This document shows, in pieces, positions 1 through 10,643 of a stretch of 64,000 bases of DNA; within the stretch, counting starts at the first letter, position 1; the number at the start of each line of letters is the position of its first letter. The notes below the pieces were generated by a model, which saw only the letters and a program-made list of their open reading frames with translations, ran no database searches and was not told the origin of the DNA. The translations under genes were made by a program, and so were the position numbers. Source of the DNA: Mytilus galloprovincialis (taxonomy: Eukaryota > Mollusca > Bivalvia > Mytilida > Mytilidae); contig NC_134843.1 of assembly GCF_965363235.1 (NCBI RefSeq), forward strand, positions 50,525,535 through 50,589,534. The letters run 5' to 3'.

Positions 1-1575
1 TATTTATATAATATCATTATATATGAGCTAAATAATGAATTATTGGGACCCAGCGAATCAAATTGGTTAGAACAATGGACACCGCCGATATTACAAAAAT
101 TGCAGATGGAAGACGAAACTATCAGTACAGTTATTTCCTACTTAGAACAAAATAACACAAAACCGTGTATACGGAGCCAAAACCAAGATTTAGTTACCTT
201 GCTGAGACAGTGGGACCAACTAAGTATCGAAAACGGCTTACTTTACCGTAGATATACAAGAATAGATGACAAAGTTTTTCTTCAACTTGTAGCGCCAAAA
301 GCTATACGACTACAAATTATGCAGCAATTGCATAACAATCGAACGGCTGGCCATCTTGGGAGAGAGAAAACACTGGGGAAATTGCGTTCTCGTTTTTATT
401 GGCCTGGAATGACAAACGATGTCATTCGTTGGTGTCAGACGTGTGGTCCTTGCGCCAGATCAAAACCTGGTCCTGGCATTGGAAAGTCTCCAATGCAACA
501 TTGCACGGTATACGGTCCGTTGGAATGTATAGCAATAGACATAATGGGTCCACTCCCAGAAACGGATAGCGGTAATAACTACATAATGGTTATTGGCGAC
601 TATTTCTCAAGATGGAAAGAAGCATTCGCGCTTCCAAATCATACGGCACTAACGGTAGCTGATAAACTAACCACTGAATTTATTTGTCGTTTCGGTACTC
701 CAACAAGAATTCATACAGACCAAGGGAGAGAGTTCGAATCGGTGCTTTTCGCCGAAATTTGTAAGTTGTTAGGAGTTGAAAAATCGCGCACTACGCCATA
801 TCATCCCCAATCCGATGGAATGGTCGAACGTTATAATCAAACCGCACAGATTATGCTTGCCATGTATGTCGACGAGAACCGTTCTAATTGGGATGATCAT
901 TTGCCTTACGTAATGATGGCATACCGGGCTGCAATACATGAGAGCACAAAATGCACCCCTAATAAACTCATGCTCGGGCGAGAAATTTCTCTGCCAATAG
1001 ACGTAATTGCCGGCGCTCCGCCCAAAAGTACAGGAACTGAGTGTCCTGTACAGTATGTAGAATGGGTAAAAGATGCGCTACAAAGGGCATACGAATTTGC
1101 GCATGAAAACATGCAATCAAGTTTTCAAACAAATAAAAGATACTATGACGTGAAACTTAAAACCCGGACGTTTGAAATTAACCAACTCGTTTGGTGTTGG
1201 TATCCACCTCAGGCAAATATTAAACTAGGGTTAGGATGGACAGGTCCGTACAATGTCACCAGGAGACTGTCTGATATAACGTATCAGATAACGTCGTGCG
1301 CTACAGGGAAATCAAAAATTGTTCATGTTAATCACTTAAAATCGGTAGTCGGCGACGGATACATAAATCAATTGACAACTGTCGATATAACTGGACAAGA
1401 CTACACCGAAACTGAATCTGGAGATGTTACCGTTCATTTTGACAATGAAGTCGAAACATTATTAAATAAAACTGAAACCAACGAATCTATTGAAGCAACA
1501 TCTGTTGTCAGTCCAAAACCTCAATACACAACAAGAGGGCGTTTAATAAAACCAAGAATTCCATATACACCATAA
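1..1575 (+). CDS. Ty3/gypsy retrotransposon pol, integrase part (5' end outside window)
   Basis: The frame is open from the first base of the window, so the protein is cut off on the left; a TTG at 43 is only a nominal start. Residue numbers count from that codon. The order is a zinc-binding HHCC module (H97, H104, C131, C134), a retroviral-type integrase core with catalytic D166, D226 and E262 (D-D-35-E spacing), and a C-terminal GPY/F-like module (WTGPYNV) followed by an HVNHLK stretch. No chromodomain is seen. The enzyme would insert the element's cDNA into the genome. There are no stops or frameshifts, so the copy looks young or recently active. Reverse transcriptase and gag must lie upstream of the window. 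A polypurine tract and probable LTR follow. It could belong to a Mag/Steamer-like bivalve lineage; that is inference only. Confidence 0.93.
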   Translation, partial: YLYNIIIYELNNELLGPSESNWLEQWTPPILQKLQMEDETISTVISYLEQNNTKPCIRSQNQDLVTLLRQWDQLSIENGLLYRRYTRIDDKVFLQLVAPKAIRLQIMQQLHNNRTAGHLGREKTLGKLRSRFYWPGMTNDVIRWCQTCGPCARSKPGPGIGKSPMQHCTVYGPLECIAIDIMGPLPETDSGNNYIMVIGDYFSRWKEAFALPNHTALTVADKLTTEFICRFGTPTRIHTDQGREFESVLFAEICKLLGVEKSRTTPYHPQSDGMVERYNQTAQIMLAMYVDENRSNWDDHLPYVMMAYRAAIHESTKCTPNKLMLGREISLPIDVIAGAPPKSTGTECPVQYVEWVKDALQRAYEFAHENMQSSFQTNKRYYDVKLKTRTFEINQLVWCWYPPQANIKLGLGWTGPYNVTRRLSDITYQITSCATGKSKIVHVNHLKSVVGDGYINQLTTVDITGQDYTETESGDVTVHFDNEVETLLNKTETNESIEATSVVSPKPQYTTRGRLIKPRIPYTP

Positions 1576-1792
1576 TGCATATGTACACCACATACAATTT
1601 AATGCACACAATAACATTTTTTATATTCCAACATTTTTGTTGGCATTGTTATATGTAACATTTGGCTAGAGTAACTCATATCTCTGAGGTGTCTTTTAAT
1701 AAGTGTTTATGTACACAAGCACATTAACATAATACCATGGGCCAAAAGCTTTCGGTGATGTGCAGGTTGAACATGAAAACTTACTACCATTG

Positions 1793-1806
1793 GATGGTAG
1801 GGGAAA
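1793..1806 (+). other. Polypurine tract of the gypsy element
   Basis: A purine-rich run ending in GGTAGGGGAAAA lies about 220 bp after the integrase stop, immediately before the probable 3' LTR. In LTR retrotransposons this primes plus-strand DNA synthesis. The exact limits are approximate. Confidence 0.55.
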
Positions 1807-1810
1807 ATTT

Positions 1811-1981
1811 TGACTAAATGATTAGTCATGTGTAGAATTTTGGAATTCTACAGGAAGCAATGGGCTTCCAGTCGGACATAGTCTATATGAGTTAACCTAC
1901 AATTAAACATATATAACAATATCAAATAAAAATATATAAACCAATATCTTGAATGTTCTTACATTCTTCTCTTGCAGAACA
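1811..1981 (+). repeat. Probable 3' LTR of the gypsy element
   Basis: The stretch starts with TG directly after the polypurine tract and could end with CA near 1981, giving about 170 bp. It contains two short palindromes near its left end (around 1811-1828 and 1833-1850). The 5' LTR lies outside the window, so the ends cannot be verified by comparison; a start near 1831 is an alternative. Confidence 0.45.
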
Positions 1982-2005
1982 TCCCTTATGAAAAGAGAAA
2001 CATTG

Positions 2006-2330
2006 CTGCAACCTTGCGGTAAGGTTGCAGCAACCTTGCGGCAATCTTTTTAGTTCGCCAGAAGACCTGAAAGTTGTTCACCAGTGTTCGCCGCTAGCAG
2101 CGACCTTTCGGCAAACATATGTTAAAGTTTGCCGCAAGGTTGCCGCAAACTCTTAACTTTCTTAAATTTGAAAGAACTTTGTAAACAAACTTTAAAGGAG
2201 TCCTAAAGTTTGCTGGAACTTCGCCGCAAACTTTATAGCATACTGAGCATGCTCCCTGCACTAAAATCAGACTTCCTGCTTCTTTGAATTTGAAATAGGA
2301 GGGAGTTTTTAATGTTGGTGTTTTCATGTT
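2006..2330. repeat. GCCGCAA-rich subrepeat block, left
   Basis: Short motifs such as TTTGCCGCAAGGTTGCCGC and their reverse complements recur many times, starting with a perfect palindrome at 2006-2032. The same vocabulary (TTCGCC, TTCACCGCAAAC, GCCGCAA) returns at 3063-3137 and 8287-8510, on the outer sides of the two inverted arms. This links 2.0-8.5 kb as one structure. Confidence 0.6.
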
Positions 2331-3060
2331 AAAAGTAAATGGATGTTATATATGATAGATGTCTGAGTTATATATGATTCAATTAGTTCCTGGAACAGGC
2401 CATGCATCATTGATCATCTCTTTGTAAGTTAATTTAGACAGTTTTTGCATGTTAATTTGCTATTATTGGTATAAAAATTATGTCAAAGAACCCCCATTTT
2501 GAAATAACGATTGTGTTAATTTACACTCTTATTGCCCTTAGAGAAATATCATTACAGTTGTAATCTTAAACTTTGTGGATAATGATGTTTTGCAGGAAAG
2601 GTCTTCAAAACAATTTGCAATTGACTATATTGTTTAATCACATTTGTCAGATTTATATTTTAGATATGATTTTATGCCTAATGTTGTAATGCCTTAATCA
2701 TGTTAATCCCAGTTTCTTTATAATTGGCCTTATAAAGACAGATCTGTTCTTGATTTTTTCATACATATGAATCTGTTAAGAAATTAATCAGCTGATTCTG
2801 AATTATGCACTGAGTAAATTAATAAATATACATGTACCATGGCCTACATTGTTTTTATTGTGGTCACAACTTTTATTTCTCTCCTTCACATTTCTTTAAA
2901 AATGTAATTTGATCAGAAGGTGAGCAGGTAAATATCAGTTATTGGTCATAATAATTAAGTTTGATCCACATGCATGACATGTGCATCATTTTGAATAAGA
3001 CGTACAGTTTTGAAAAAAAAAATAACATATAAAGGTAGTCATAGGGCATCATTATCACTT
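2331..3060. other. AT-rich non-coding stretch
   Basis: I see no gene, recognisable repeat or RNA here, only AT-rich sequence between the left GCCGCAA block and the left inverted arm. Confidence 0.6.
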
Positions 3061-3137
3061 AATTTGCCAGAAGTTCACCGCAAACTATATAAGGCTTTGA
3101 AAATTTGCCGGAAGTTCACCGCAAACATTGCCAGAAG

Positions 3138-3688
3138 TTATGGAAAGCCAACGGGGTCAAAATTCTTAATTCGTAACTTGTCAATTCGTAACTTGTAACT
3201 GTGTAATTTCTAAATTGTTAATTCGTAAATTGTTAATTTGTAACTTGTTACTGTAAAATTCATAATGCTTACTTCGTAAATTGTCAATTTGTAACTTTCA
3301 CCTTTGTAGTTTCAACATTCTTAATCGGTAAATTGCCAGTTTTTTACTTGTAACTGTGCAATTTCATATAATGCTTCATTCGTAAATTGTCAATTTGTAA
3401 CTTGTATCTTTGTATCAAAATTCAACATTCTTCATTTGTTAATTGTCAATTTGTAACTTGTAGATTTCAAAATTCTTCATTGGTAAATTGTCTTTTTGTA
3501 TATTGATGTTTTGTAACTTGTAACATGTGACTTGTCGATTCGTGAATTGTCGATGTGTGAAATGTCGAAGTGTTAAATGTCATCGTTGTATTATGCTAAC
3601 GATCATTACGACGACAGATGGCGTTCGGGTTCTTCTTCTGTGTATAATCCTCCTGTAAGTAGGAGCACCGCCATATGGAATATATACC
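3138..3688 (+). repeat. Left arm of a long inverted repeat
   Basis: About 551 bp that is nearly identical to the reverse complement of 7734-8286. Most of the arm (3165-3560) is a degenerate tandem repeat built from short units like AATTCGTAACTTGT. The inner tip (about 3600-3688) is non-repetitive and includes CCTCCTGTAAGTAGGAG. Spacer between the arms is about 4.0 kb. Confidence 0.88.
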
Positions 3689-3856
3689 AAAGGAGTTTAA
3701 ATCAATTATGTACAGCGCATACTTATAAAAGATAACAAATAGATAAATAAATTTAGTTACATCTTCTGACATCAGACTCGGACTTCTCTTGAACTGAATT
3801 TTAAATGTGCGTATTGTTATGCGTTTACTTTTCTACATTGGCTAGAGGTATAAAGG

Positions 3857-3872
3857 GGGGGGGGGGGGGGGG
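3857..3872 (+). repeat. Poly-G tract
   Basis: A homopolymer of about 16 or more G residues, just outside the R1 copy that follows. Confidence 0.9.
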
Positions 3873-3892
3873 AGTTGAGATATCATAAACAT

Positions 3893-4176
3893 TTTTGCGC
3901 CTGTCCCAAGTAAGGAGCCTCTGGTCTTTGTTAGTCTTGTATTATTTTAATTTTAGTTTCTTGTGTACAATTTGGAAATTTGTCTCATTGGCGCTCATAC
4001 CACATCTTCATTATCACTGAACTAGTATATATTTGTTAAGGGACTAGTTGAAGGACGCCTCCGAGTGCGGGAATCTCTCGCTACATTGAAGACCTGTTGG
4101 TGACCTTCTGCTGTTGTTTTTTCAATGTCGGGTTGTTGTCTCTTTGACACATTCCCCATTTCCATTCTCAATTTTA
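3893..4176 (-). repeat. R1 interspersed repeat, nearly full length
   Basis: Reverse-oriented copy of R1, running from the GCGCCTGTCCCAAG end to the CCATTCTCAATTTTA end. Other copies are at 5838-6080, 7141-7205, 32587-32860 (-), 53538-53632 (-) and 57682-57799. Short shadow reading frames inside it are not genes. Confidence 0.85.
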
Positions 4177-4859
4177 TTGTTTGTTTTATATGGCATGTAT
4201 AACAAGGACTCGGTTTTATATTGAGGTAACCTCGTATAAACATATTTGTTTACTGTACTGGTCACCAAACCTGCAATGAGGTGTGTCACTTCCTTTATTA
4301 AGGTATATAGATGTGTCGCTGGAACGGGCTTCCTTATCAACTTCGCAAATATATTACTGTCACTTGGCAAGAAATTTCTACTTAATATTCAACCGGGTCA
4401 AAACAAGACTAAAAGCATGAAATATAAGACGGTGCTGGAAAAATACTAATATTGTCCTGGGCCCGCAAATTTTGGACTCATTGTAAATGGCAGAAATTGT
4501 TTGACAACCATCATTCATTAATATTATAATCTCAATATTAAAATTTTAGAAAAGAATGTTATCTAATGATATGTTTTAATACAAGAAACAAATGGGCGAA
4601 CAGTCTTTATTTATTTAGCTCCTGAGTTATGAACATAAATCAGGAATCTGATGTACAGTTGTTGTCGTTTGTTTATGTAATTTATACGTGTTTCTTGATT
4701 CTTGTTTTTTTATATAGATTAGACTCACGGTTGGTTTTCCCGTTTGAATGGTTTTACACTTAGTCTAGTAATTTTGGGGCCCTTTATAGCTTGTTGCTCG
4801 GTGTGAGCCAAGTCTCCGTGTTGAAGACCGTATCTTGACCTATAATGGGTTACTTTTAT

Positions 4860-4918
4860 AAATTGTTATTTGGATGGAGAGTTGTCTCATTGGCGCTCAT
4901 ACCACATCTTCCTATATC
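4860..4918 (-). repeat. R2 repeat end fragment
   Basis: Reverse-oriented terminus of R2, containing GTCTCATTGGCGCTCATACC. Comparable ends are at 7431-7482, 29786-29905, 37627-37665, 41901-42092 and 63405-63470. Confidence 0.75.
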
Positions 4919-5089
4919 TATAAAAAATGATATCATATAAGTACTTTGTAAAACAAACTGAATGATTTTTTTTTTAAATGAGTCACTCAGTTAATGTATA
5001 CTATATATCAAAACTGTGTTGAATATGCACCATTTTGTAATAAAATCTAAAGGAACCAGAAAACTAATCGAGGCCCTAAAATTTGAGAT

Positions 5090-5640
5090 ATTGCCAACCG
5101 GAATGCGAGAAAAACGCATATATTTAAATGGTCAGGTCAATTATGGGATATCATATCGTCAATAGTATGGGACCAGTTCACATCTACAATCATCAATAAG
5201 CTTGAAAGAATACAGCAACAACCTGCGAGATTTATAACAGGAGAGTACAAATCCAGAGAAGTTGGTTGCGTCTCAAACACGCTCACCAAACTGAAACTAC
5301 AAGACATACAGACAAGACGCTCAAGTCAGAAGCTAATATTTCTGTACGAGGTGGTCGCAGTGCTATAGAACCAGACAATTTAAAAACAAAAGCTCGTCAA
5401 AAAAAGAACACTTAATTGCTGTCAAGGACCCGATTTAACAATTATCAGTCAAGAAATGTTGTGAACAAACATGCAGATAAAAAACTACACTAAGTGTTTT
5501 GAGATCTCAACGAGTAAAATACAACAATATTCTAACTTATTTTTCGTAAAAACAGTATTCGAAAAGAACCAAATTGAAGAAGCGTAGTGCGTACACCGAG
5601 CGTTGACAGCCGTTCAGAAACTACGCTCGTGCACCGTCAA
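5090..5640 (+). pseudogene. LINE reverse transcriptase fragment, degenerate
   Basis: One frame from about 5165 to 5369 reads like the part of a non-LTR retrotransposon ORF2 just after the RT palm (motifs KLERIQQQPARFITGEYKS and KLQDIQTRRSSQ). It is then interrupted by a stop. A further stretch around 5540-5640 reads, with frame changes, like the extreme C-terminal end of the same protein. It is a 5'-truncated, dead copy in the spacer of the palindrome. Confidence 0.72.
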
Positions 5641-5837
5641 TACATCGACGGCGCTCTCTCTACCGTTGTATTCAAACCGGTATTGTATCCACTACGTTCT
5701 CCAACAAATACAGATCTAAAATGATCATGGTACAAGATAGAAATATACTAGGAGGTGTCCCCTCTATATATTTTTTAATGACCATAATCGTTTAACTATG
5801 AAACTGTTTATTTTTTACTACACGCGTCACCTACATA

Positions 5838-6080
5838 AATTTGAGAATGGAGATGGGGAATGTGTCAAAGAGACAACAACCCGACCATAGAGCAGACAAC
5901 AACCGAAGGCCACCAATGGGTCTTCAATGCAACGAGAAACTCCCGCATCCGGAGGAGTCCTCCAGCTGGCCCCTAAACAAATATGTATACTAGTTCAGTG
6001 ATACCGGACGTCATACTGAACTCCAAATTATACACAAGAAACAAAAACTTAAAATCATACAAGACTAACAAAGGCCAGTG
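5838..6080 (+). repeat. R1 interspersed repeat
   Basis: Forward copy of R1 from GAGAATGGAGATGGGGAATG to the AACAAAGGCCAGTG end. It faces the reversed copy at 3893-4176. Confidence 0.85.
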
Positions 6081-6225
6081 TTTTTTTGAAATCTCAAACC
6101 CCCTTCCTAATACTCACACTTTTAAACAAATTGACGCCCTCTCCCTCTGACTTGTCAGAAAAAATATCTTGCCATATCGCCTTTTGCATGAAAAATCAAT
6201 TATCTCTTATATATGCTTACACTAA

Positions 6226-6560
6226 TTATACCCCACGCAACGAAGTTGCGGAGGGTGTAATGTTTTGACCCGTCCATCCGTACGTCAGTCCGTCGGTCCT
6301 GTTTCTTGTCATCGCAACTCCTCTCAAACCACACAACAGAATTTCATGATAATAAGGACATACTACTAAAAAAAGTAAGTAGATTTGCATATCGACAAGA
6401 AATTCTAGAAGTTACGCCCCTTTGAACTTATGTGCTTCGATATACCTCTGCAACAGTTTATCGTCGCAACTCCTCTGAAACCACACCACAGAATTTCATG
6501 AAACCTTGTAGATAATAAGGACATACTGTGTAGATGTACATATCGAGAGGAAATTATGAA
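6226..6560 (+). repeat. Interspersed repeat starting CCCCACGCAACGAAGTTGCG
   Basis: It begins with a short palindrome (CGCAACGAAGTTGCG) and a CCGTCC-rich segment. It contains two imperfect ~150-bp units that share TCATCGCAACTCCTCT and CACAGAATTTCATG (about 6308 and 6461). It looks like an old bivalve repeat family; class unknown. Confidence 0.6.
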
Positions 6561-7140
6561 ACAATTTTTTTTCTTACAGTTATTTTATTTCTCCAGTGAC
6601 AATGTGGGGCATGTGAGCGCGCTCACTAAGGTTGTTTAATTTTATTACTCCACGAAAATATTTGCACATTATTTGGGGTTTGGCGAAAGGAGTATGTATT
6701 TGGTCATTTTTAGAGTAAAATGATAGCCTGGGATCCTGGCTGACTGCTCGACAGAAGAGCCAGGCGGAATACAACCTGGTTTGTCAATAGGATATTAGGA
6801 TTATATTGTTACGAGTTCATTGCAAATGATTTTCATTTTATATTTAACATGCAATTTTCAAAAAAAAATAGGTATATTGATTAACAGCGTGAATCATTTC
6901 AGTTAATTAACGATTGACAACATGTTAGATTTAGTAAGGTTGCCGTGTTATAAAGAGGTGTGGCACCAGGTGGGGTTTATATCGGGAGTACGAGGCATTA
7001 AGCAGCCAGCTGTTGAGATCGAGGGACTCGTGAATATTTTGGTCTCTTTGGTTGTACATTTTTATTGTAGGAAATCTGGTAGCGGCAATTTTTAAGCTTC
7101 TTGACCAGAAAAATTCAGCAGGCATATATATTAATACATA
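6561..7140. other. Non-coding spacer sequence
   Basis: I see no gene or clear repeat here. Two short minus-strand reading frames have no recognisable domain. Confidence 0.5.
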
Positions 7141-7205
7141 AAATTGAGAATGGAAATGGGGAATGTGTCAAAGAGACAACAACCCGACCATATAACCGAC
7201 AACAG
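7141..7205 (+). repeat. R1 repeat fragment
   Basis: Only the GAGAATGGAAATGGGGAATG-to-ACCCGACCATA part of R1 is present; the rest is missing. Confidence 0.75.
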
Positions 7206-7430
7206 CAGAATAGAATATATATGTCAGCCCTTTCCTGTCAGAATAATATGGTCCGATAATAGCATTTTATGATTAATAGAAATCGTTTATTACTAGTACC
7301 TGCATGGGGTTTTCAGTAATGATGTAGCCTTTTAAAGCGGACTATATGGTATTAGGTTTTGTCATTGATGAAGGCCGTAGGTTGCCTATAGTTCACAGTG
7401 CTTACATCGACTTTATTTGTACTTCGCGTT

Positions 7431-7482
7431 GGTGGATAGTTGTCTCATTGGCAATCATACGGTTTATTACCACATCTCCTTG
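7431..7482 (-). repeat. R2 repeat end fragment
   Basis: Reverse-oriented R2 end with GTCTCATTGGCAATCATAC and ACCACATCT. Confidence 0.7.
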
Positions 7483-7733
7483 TTGTATATACATGAATAA
7501 TCCAGTCGCAATATTCCACTGACCAACGACTATTTTATTAACCCCGTAATTAGGAGAGATCAATTACGCCGGTTGAGAGACTGAACTAGTCGGGATGTTT
7601 TTTTTATATAGTTTCCGTTCTCGAACGAAAGTCCACGTCAGTAAACAAAATAAAACTGTGATCCTGTTAACATACAATTTTTGTTTTGCTTTTTTAGACG
7701 CATTTGCTGTAATAAATGGATTAAAATTATTTA

Positions 7734-8286
7734 GGTATATTTTCCACATGGAGGTTCTCCGATTTACAGGAGGATTATACACAGAAGAAGAACCCGAGCG
7801 CCATCTGTCGTCATAATGATCGTTAGCATAATACAACGATGACATTTAACACTTCGACATTTCACACATCGACAAATCACGAATCGACAAGTCACATGTT
7901 ACAAGTCACAAAACATCAATATACAAAAAGACAATTTACCAATGAAGAATTTTGAAATCTACAAGTTACAAATTGACAATTAACAAATGAAGAATGTTGA
8001 ATTTTGATACAAAGATACAAGTTACAAATTGACAATTTACGAATGAAGCATTATATATGAAATTGCACAGTTACAAGTTACAAACTGGCAATTTACCGAT
8101 TAAGAATGTTGAAACTACAAAGGTGCAAGTTACAAATTGACAATTTACGAATTAAGCATTATGAATTTCACAGTAACAAGTTACAAATTAACAATTTACG
8201 AATTAACAATTTAGAAATTACACAGTTACAAGTTACGAATTGACAAGTTACGAATTAAGAATTTTGACCCCGTTGGCTTTCCATAA
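7734..8286 (-). repeat. Right arm of the long inverted repeat
   Basis: About 553 bp, the inverted partner of 3138-3688. The outer boundaries coincide at TTATGGAAAGCC on the left and GGCTTTCCATAA on the right. The low divergence between arms shows that the inversion is recent or maintained by gene conversion. Confidence 0.88.
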
Positions 8287-8510
8287 GAAGTTCGCCACAA
8301 ACTATATAAGGCTATCAGAGTTCGCCAGAGGTTCACCACAAATATTCGCCAGAAGTTCACCAGAAACTATATAAGGCTATCAAACTTTGCGGCAAGTCTG
8401 CCGCAACCTTCATTTGCATGGTAAAAAGTCGCGGTGAAGTTGCCGCAAACTATTTGCAGCAACCTTACCGCAGTGTTTGCGGCAGATCTGCCGCAACAGT
8501 TCGCCAGAAG
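8287..8510 (+). repeat. GCCGCAA/TTCGCC subrepeat block, right
   Basis: Contains two copies of AAACTATATAAGGCTATCA (about 8301 and 8367) and many GCCGCAA or TTCGCC motifs. The same ACTATATAAGGCT motif occurs once outside the left arm (about 3083) in the same orientation, so it is a direct repeat, not part of the inverted arms. Confidence 0.65.
8304..8377 (+). promoter_or_regulatory. Repeated TATA-box-like motifs upstream of the zinc-finger ORF
   Basis: TATATAAGG occurs twice, about 150 and 220 bp before the ATG at 8530. It matches a eukaryotic TATA-box consensus. Whether it drives the ORF is inference. Confidence 0.3.
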
Positions 8511-8529
8511 GCTGATTTTTCAGTAAGGG

Positions 8530-9675
8530 ATGGACATAGCAGATGAATATTTCAATCTATTAGATTACAACGAGGAGGATTTAGATACTGATTTAGCTGC
8601 AATTCAAAATCAAGAAGTAGCTCAAACAACTGAGTTTGAGGTGGCAACACAGGTTGTGGCAGAGGATATGGAGAACCATGATGACCAGGATGATTCGATA
8701 GAGAAGATTGAATTCTTTTTCACAACAGGTGGCGCGATGAAGTGTCCAATTGAAGGATGTACAGCTGGGAGGTTTACCTCCAAATGTAAATACGCTAGGC
8801 ACTGGACAGAAAAGCATGTGCAGACCAGCATAAAATACCACTGCAGTGTTAGGAATTGTACGGTCACATGCAGGAGAAGATATGACATGAAAACACACCT
8901 TAAAGAAGTCCACAGAGAAGAAGATAGGTTAAGAGTAGAAAATCTTACTTGCAAGTGTGAAAAAACTGTCATGGAGAACAGGGGATACATTGATCCAGGG
9001 TTCCTGATATTTAAAGGCAGAACTATTAAATCAGTTCCGTCTACTGCTTCCGCGACGTCCTCTTGTCCACCTGTTCAGTCCACCATCAATACCTCATCTA
9101 TTGCCACAACCAGCACTACAACTACATCCACTGCTGTGTCTAACTCCATTCCTACTGTCCCGTATTTTTCATCTCTCATTGCTGCCACTACTAACACATC
9201 TGTTTATCAAGAAGAACCACAGTACACAGTTACTGTACCTTCCAAAAATCCATCCAGTAATGTTATAAGTCTTCAAGATTACCGTCACCGGGAAAATGCT
9301 CCATCTATAGCTACCGCCTCTGACATTAGAATCATAGATTATAACACATCTTTCGGTATTGCTGCCAACTCACAGTTTACAGATGGATCTTGCCAAACAT
9401 CAAGTTTGGAGCTTCAACCACTTGTTTTACCGCCCATCCCCCAAGCCAAAGAGGAATTAGAGGGATACATACGATGGTTGTGTCTTGGTATCGATCAGTT
9501 CTCCAGACAAAGAGAAGCTGTTAAGCAAAAATTAGAAGAGGTCCGAAAAGAAGGTACAAAATATGAACAAGAAAGAAAATTACGGAGAGACCTTGAGGCA
9601 GAAAACAGACAACTGAAAAGAGAAATTAAAGAAACTAAATGGAGACAGCAATATCTTTTCCCGACTGAACAATAG
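8530..9675 (+). CDS. C2H2 zinc-finger / C-terminal coiled-coil protein, 381 aa, intronless
   Basis: The ATG at 8530 follows an in-frame TAA at 8524, so the start is firm. The N-terminus (1-60) is acidic. Two adjacent C2H2 fingers follow: C72-x4-C77-x13-H91-x4-H96 and C105-x4-C110-x12-H123-x4-H128, then a CKC motif at 141-143. Residues 168-225 are Ser/Thr-rich and low in complexity. The last ~55 residues (about 325-373) are rich in Lys, Glu, Arg and Leu and should form a coiled coil. The long-spaced fingers suggest nucleic-acid or protein binding; no specific target can be named. The gene is a single exon, lies beside the palindromic element, and is followed at 9856 by a poly-A run, so it may be a retrocopy or a gene carried by the element. 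I do not recognise an orthologue. Confidence 0.75.
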   Translation: MDIADEYFNLLDYNEEDLDTDLAAIQNQEVAQTTEFEVATQVVAEDMENHDDQDDSIEKIEFFFTTGGAMKCPIEGCTAGRFTSKCKYARHWTEKHVQTSIKYHCSVRNCTVTCRRRYDMKTHLKEVHREEDRLRVENLTCKCEKTVMENRGYIDPGFLIFKGRTIKSVPSTASATSSCPPVQSTINTSSIATTSTTTTSTAVSNSIPTVPYFSSLIAATTNTSVYQEEPQYTVTVPSKNPSSNVISLQDYRHRENAPSIATASDIRIIDYNTSFGIAANSQFTDGSCQTSSLELQPLVLPPIPQAKEELEGYIRWLCLGIDQFSRQREAVKQKLEEVRKEGTKYEQERKLRRDLEAENRQLKREIKETKWRQQYLFPTEQ

Positions 9676-9855
9676 CCGAGTGATTATGGATTGACTCATG
9701 TGAACATTTGAAATTGACATTGTTATATTTATTGTTTTATTCATTATAGTTGTTTACTATGTGATTGAATGATCTTTCCATAAGCTTGATTGAAGGTTCT
9801 GTTGTAAAATAATTTAATTTAAATGAGAATAATAATTGAATTGGCTACTTGCTTA

Positions 9856-9867
9856 AAAAAAAAAAAA
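9856..9867 (+). repeat. Poly-A run 3' of the zinc-finger ORF
   Basis: About 12 A residues follow some 180 bp of 3' sequence after the stop. With the lack of introns this could be the tail of a retrocopy, or simply a chance A-run at the junction with the LINE. Confidence 0.35.
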
Positions 9868-9879
9868 GAAAGTTCAACA

Positions 9880-10643
9880 AAATTTAATAATGAATTATAC
9901 TTTTGACAGTATAGGTAAGAGAAAACTCATTGTTGTTGTTTTATTACATTGGGTATATTATGTATATTATAAAAGGAATGTTATTGTACTGGTATAGATT
10001 AGAGAATTTAGGTGATAATTTTCCTCTATTAAAAGAGGCATATACACAATCAAAGACACTACATCACATGAATATAACATCATGGTATGGTTCAATAAAT
10101 GTTGTTTTTAAAATACTTGGTATTGACTATACAAATGCCATAAATGCTCCATTTTGTGAATCCTTATACAAATTTAAGAAATATATACAAACCAAGCTAT
10201 CAATATTGTTTATTAGCTGTTGGAAAAAACAAATAGATAAATTTTCAGACAGTAAACTGAAAACCTACCTTTTATATAAAACAAATTTTGGTTTTGAAAA
10301 ATATCTAACATTGATCAAGAATTTTGAACTTAGAAGAAGTTTTACTAAATTACGTGTATCTTCTCATAGATTACAAATAGAATTAGGTAGATATCAGGGT
10401 ATTCCCCGAATTAACAGAATATGTAATAAATGTTCTTCCAATACTGTCGAAGATGAGGCTCATTTTCTATTTGATTGTAACAAATTTGAGGATGATAGAA
10501 ATTGTATGTTAGCTAGTATTGCACAATATAATTCTTATTTTAATCATATGAACAGTCAAAGCAAAATTATCTGGCTATTTAGTGTAGAAAATGTTGAGTT
10601 ACTTAAAATAATATGTAATTTTATATACAAACATCTTCCTTAG
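9880..10643 (+). pseudogene. LINE ORF2 C-terminal domain (5'-truncated non-LTR retrotransposon)
   Basis: A 237-codon open frame (from a TTG at 9930; a stop at 9912 precedes it) corresponds to the end of a CR1/L2-like ORF2, after the reverse transcriptase. Its C-terminal part carries the typical CCHC cluster C165-x2-C168-x9-H178-x4-C183 in the context RICNKCSSNTVEDEAHFLFD. The endonuclease and RT are absent, so this is a dead-on-arrival copy truncated during reverse transcription. The frame is intact up to the TAG at 10641, suggesting a fairly young insertion. The nominal start has no biological meaning. Confidence 0.8.

Noticed and set aside
906..1112. Reverse-strand reading frame of 68 codons
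   Set aside because: It is a shadow of the integrase frame.
8593..8990. Two reverse-strand reading frames of 106 and 122 codons
   Set aside because: They are shadows of the zinc-finger gene on the opposite strand.
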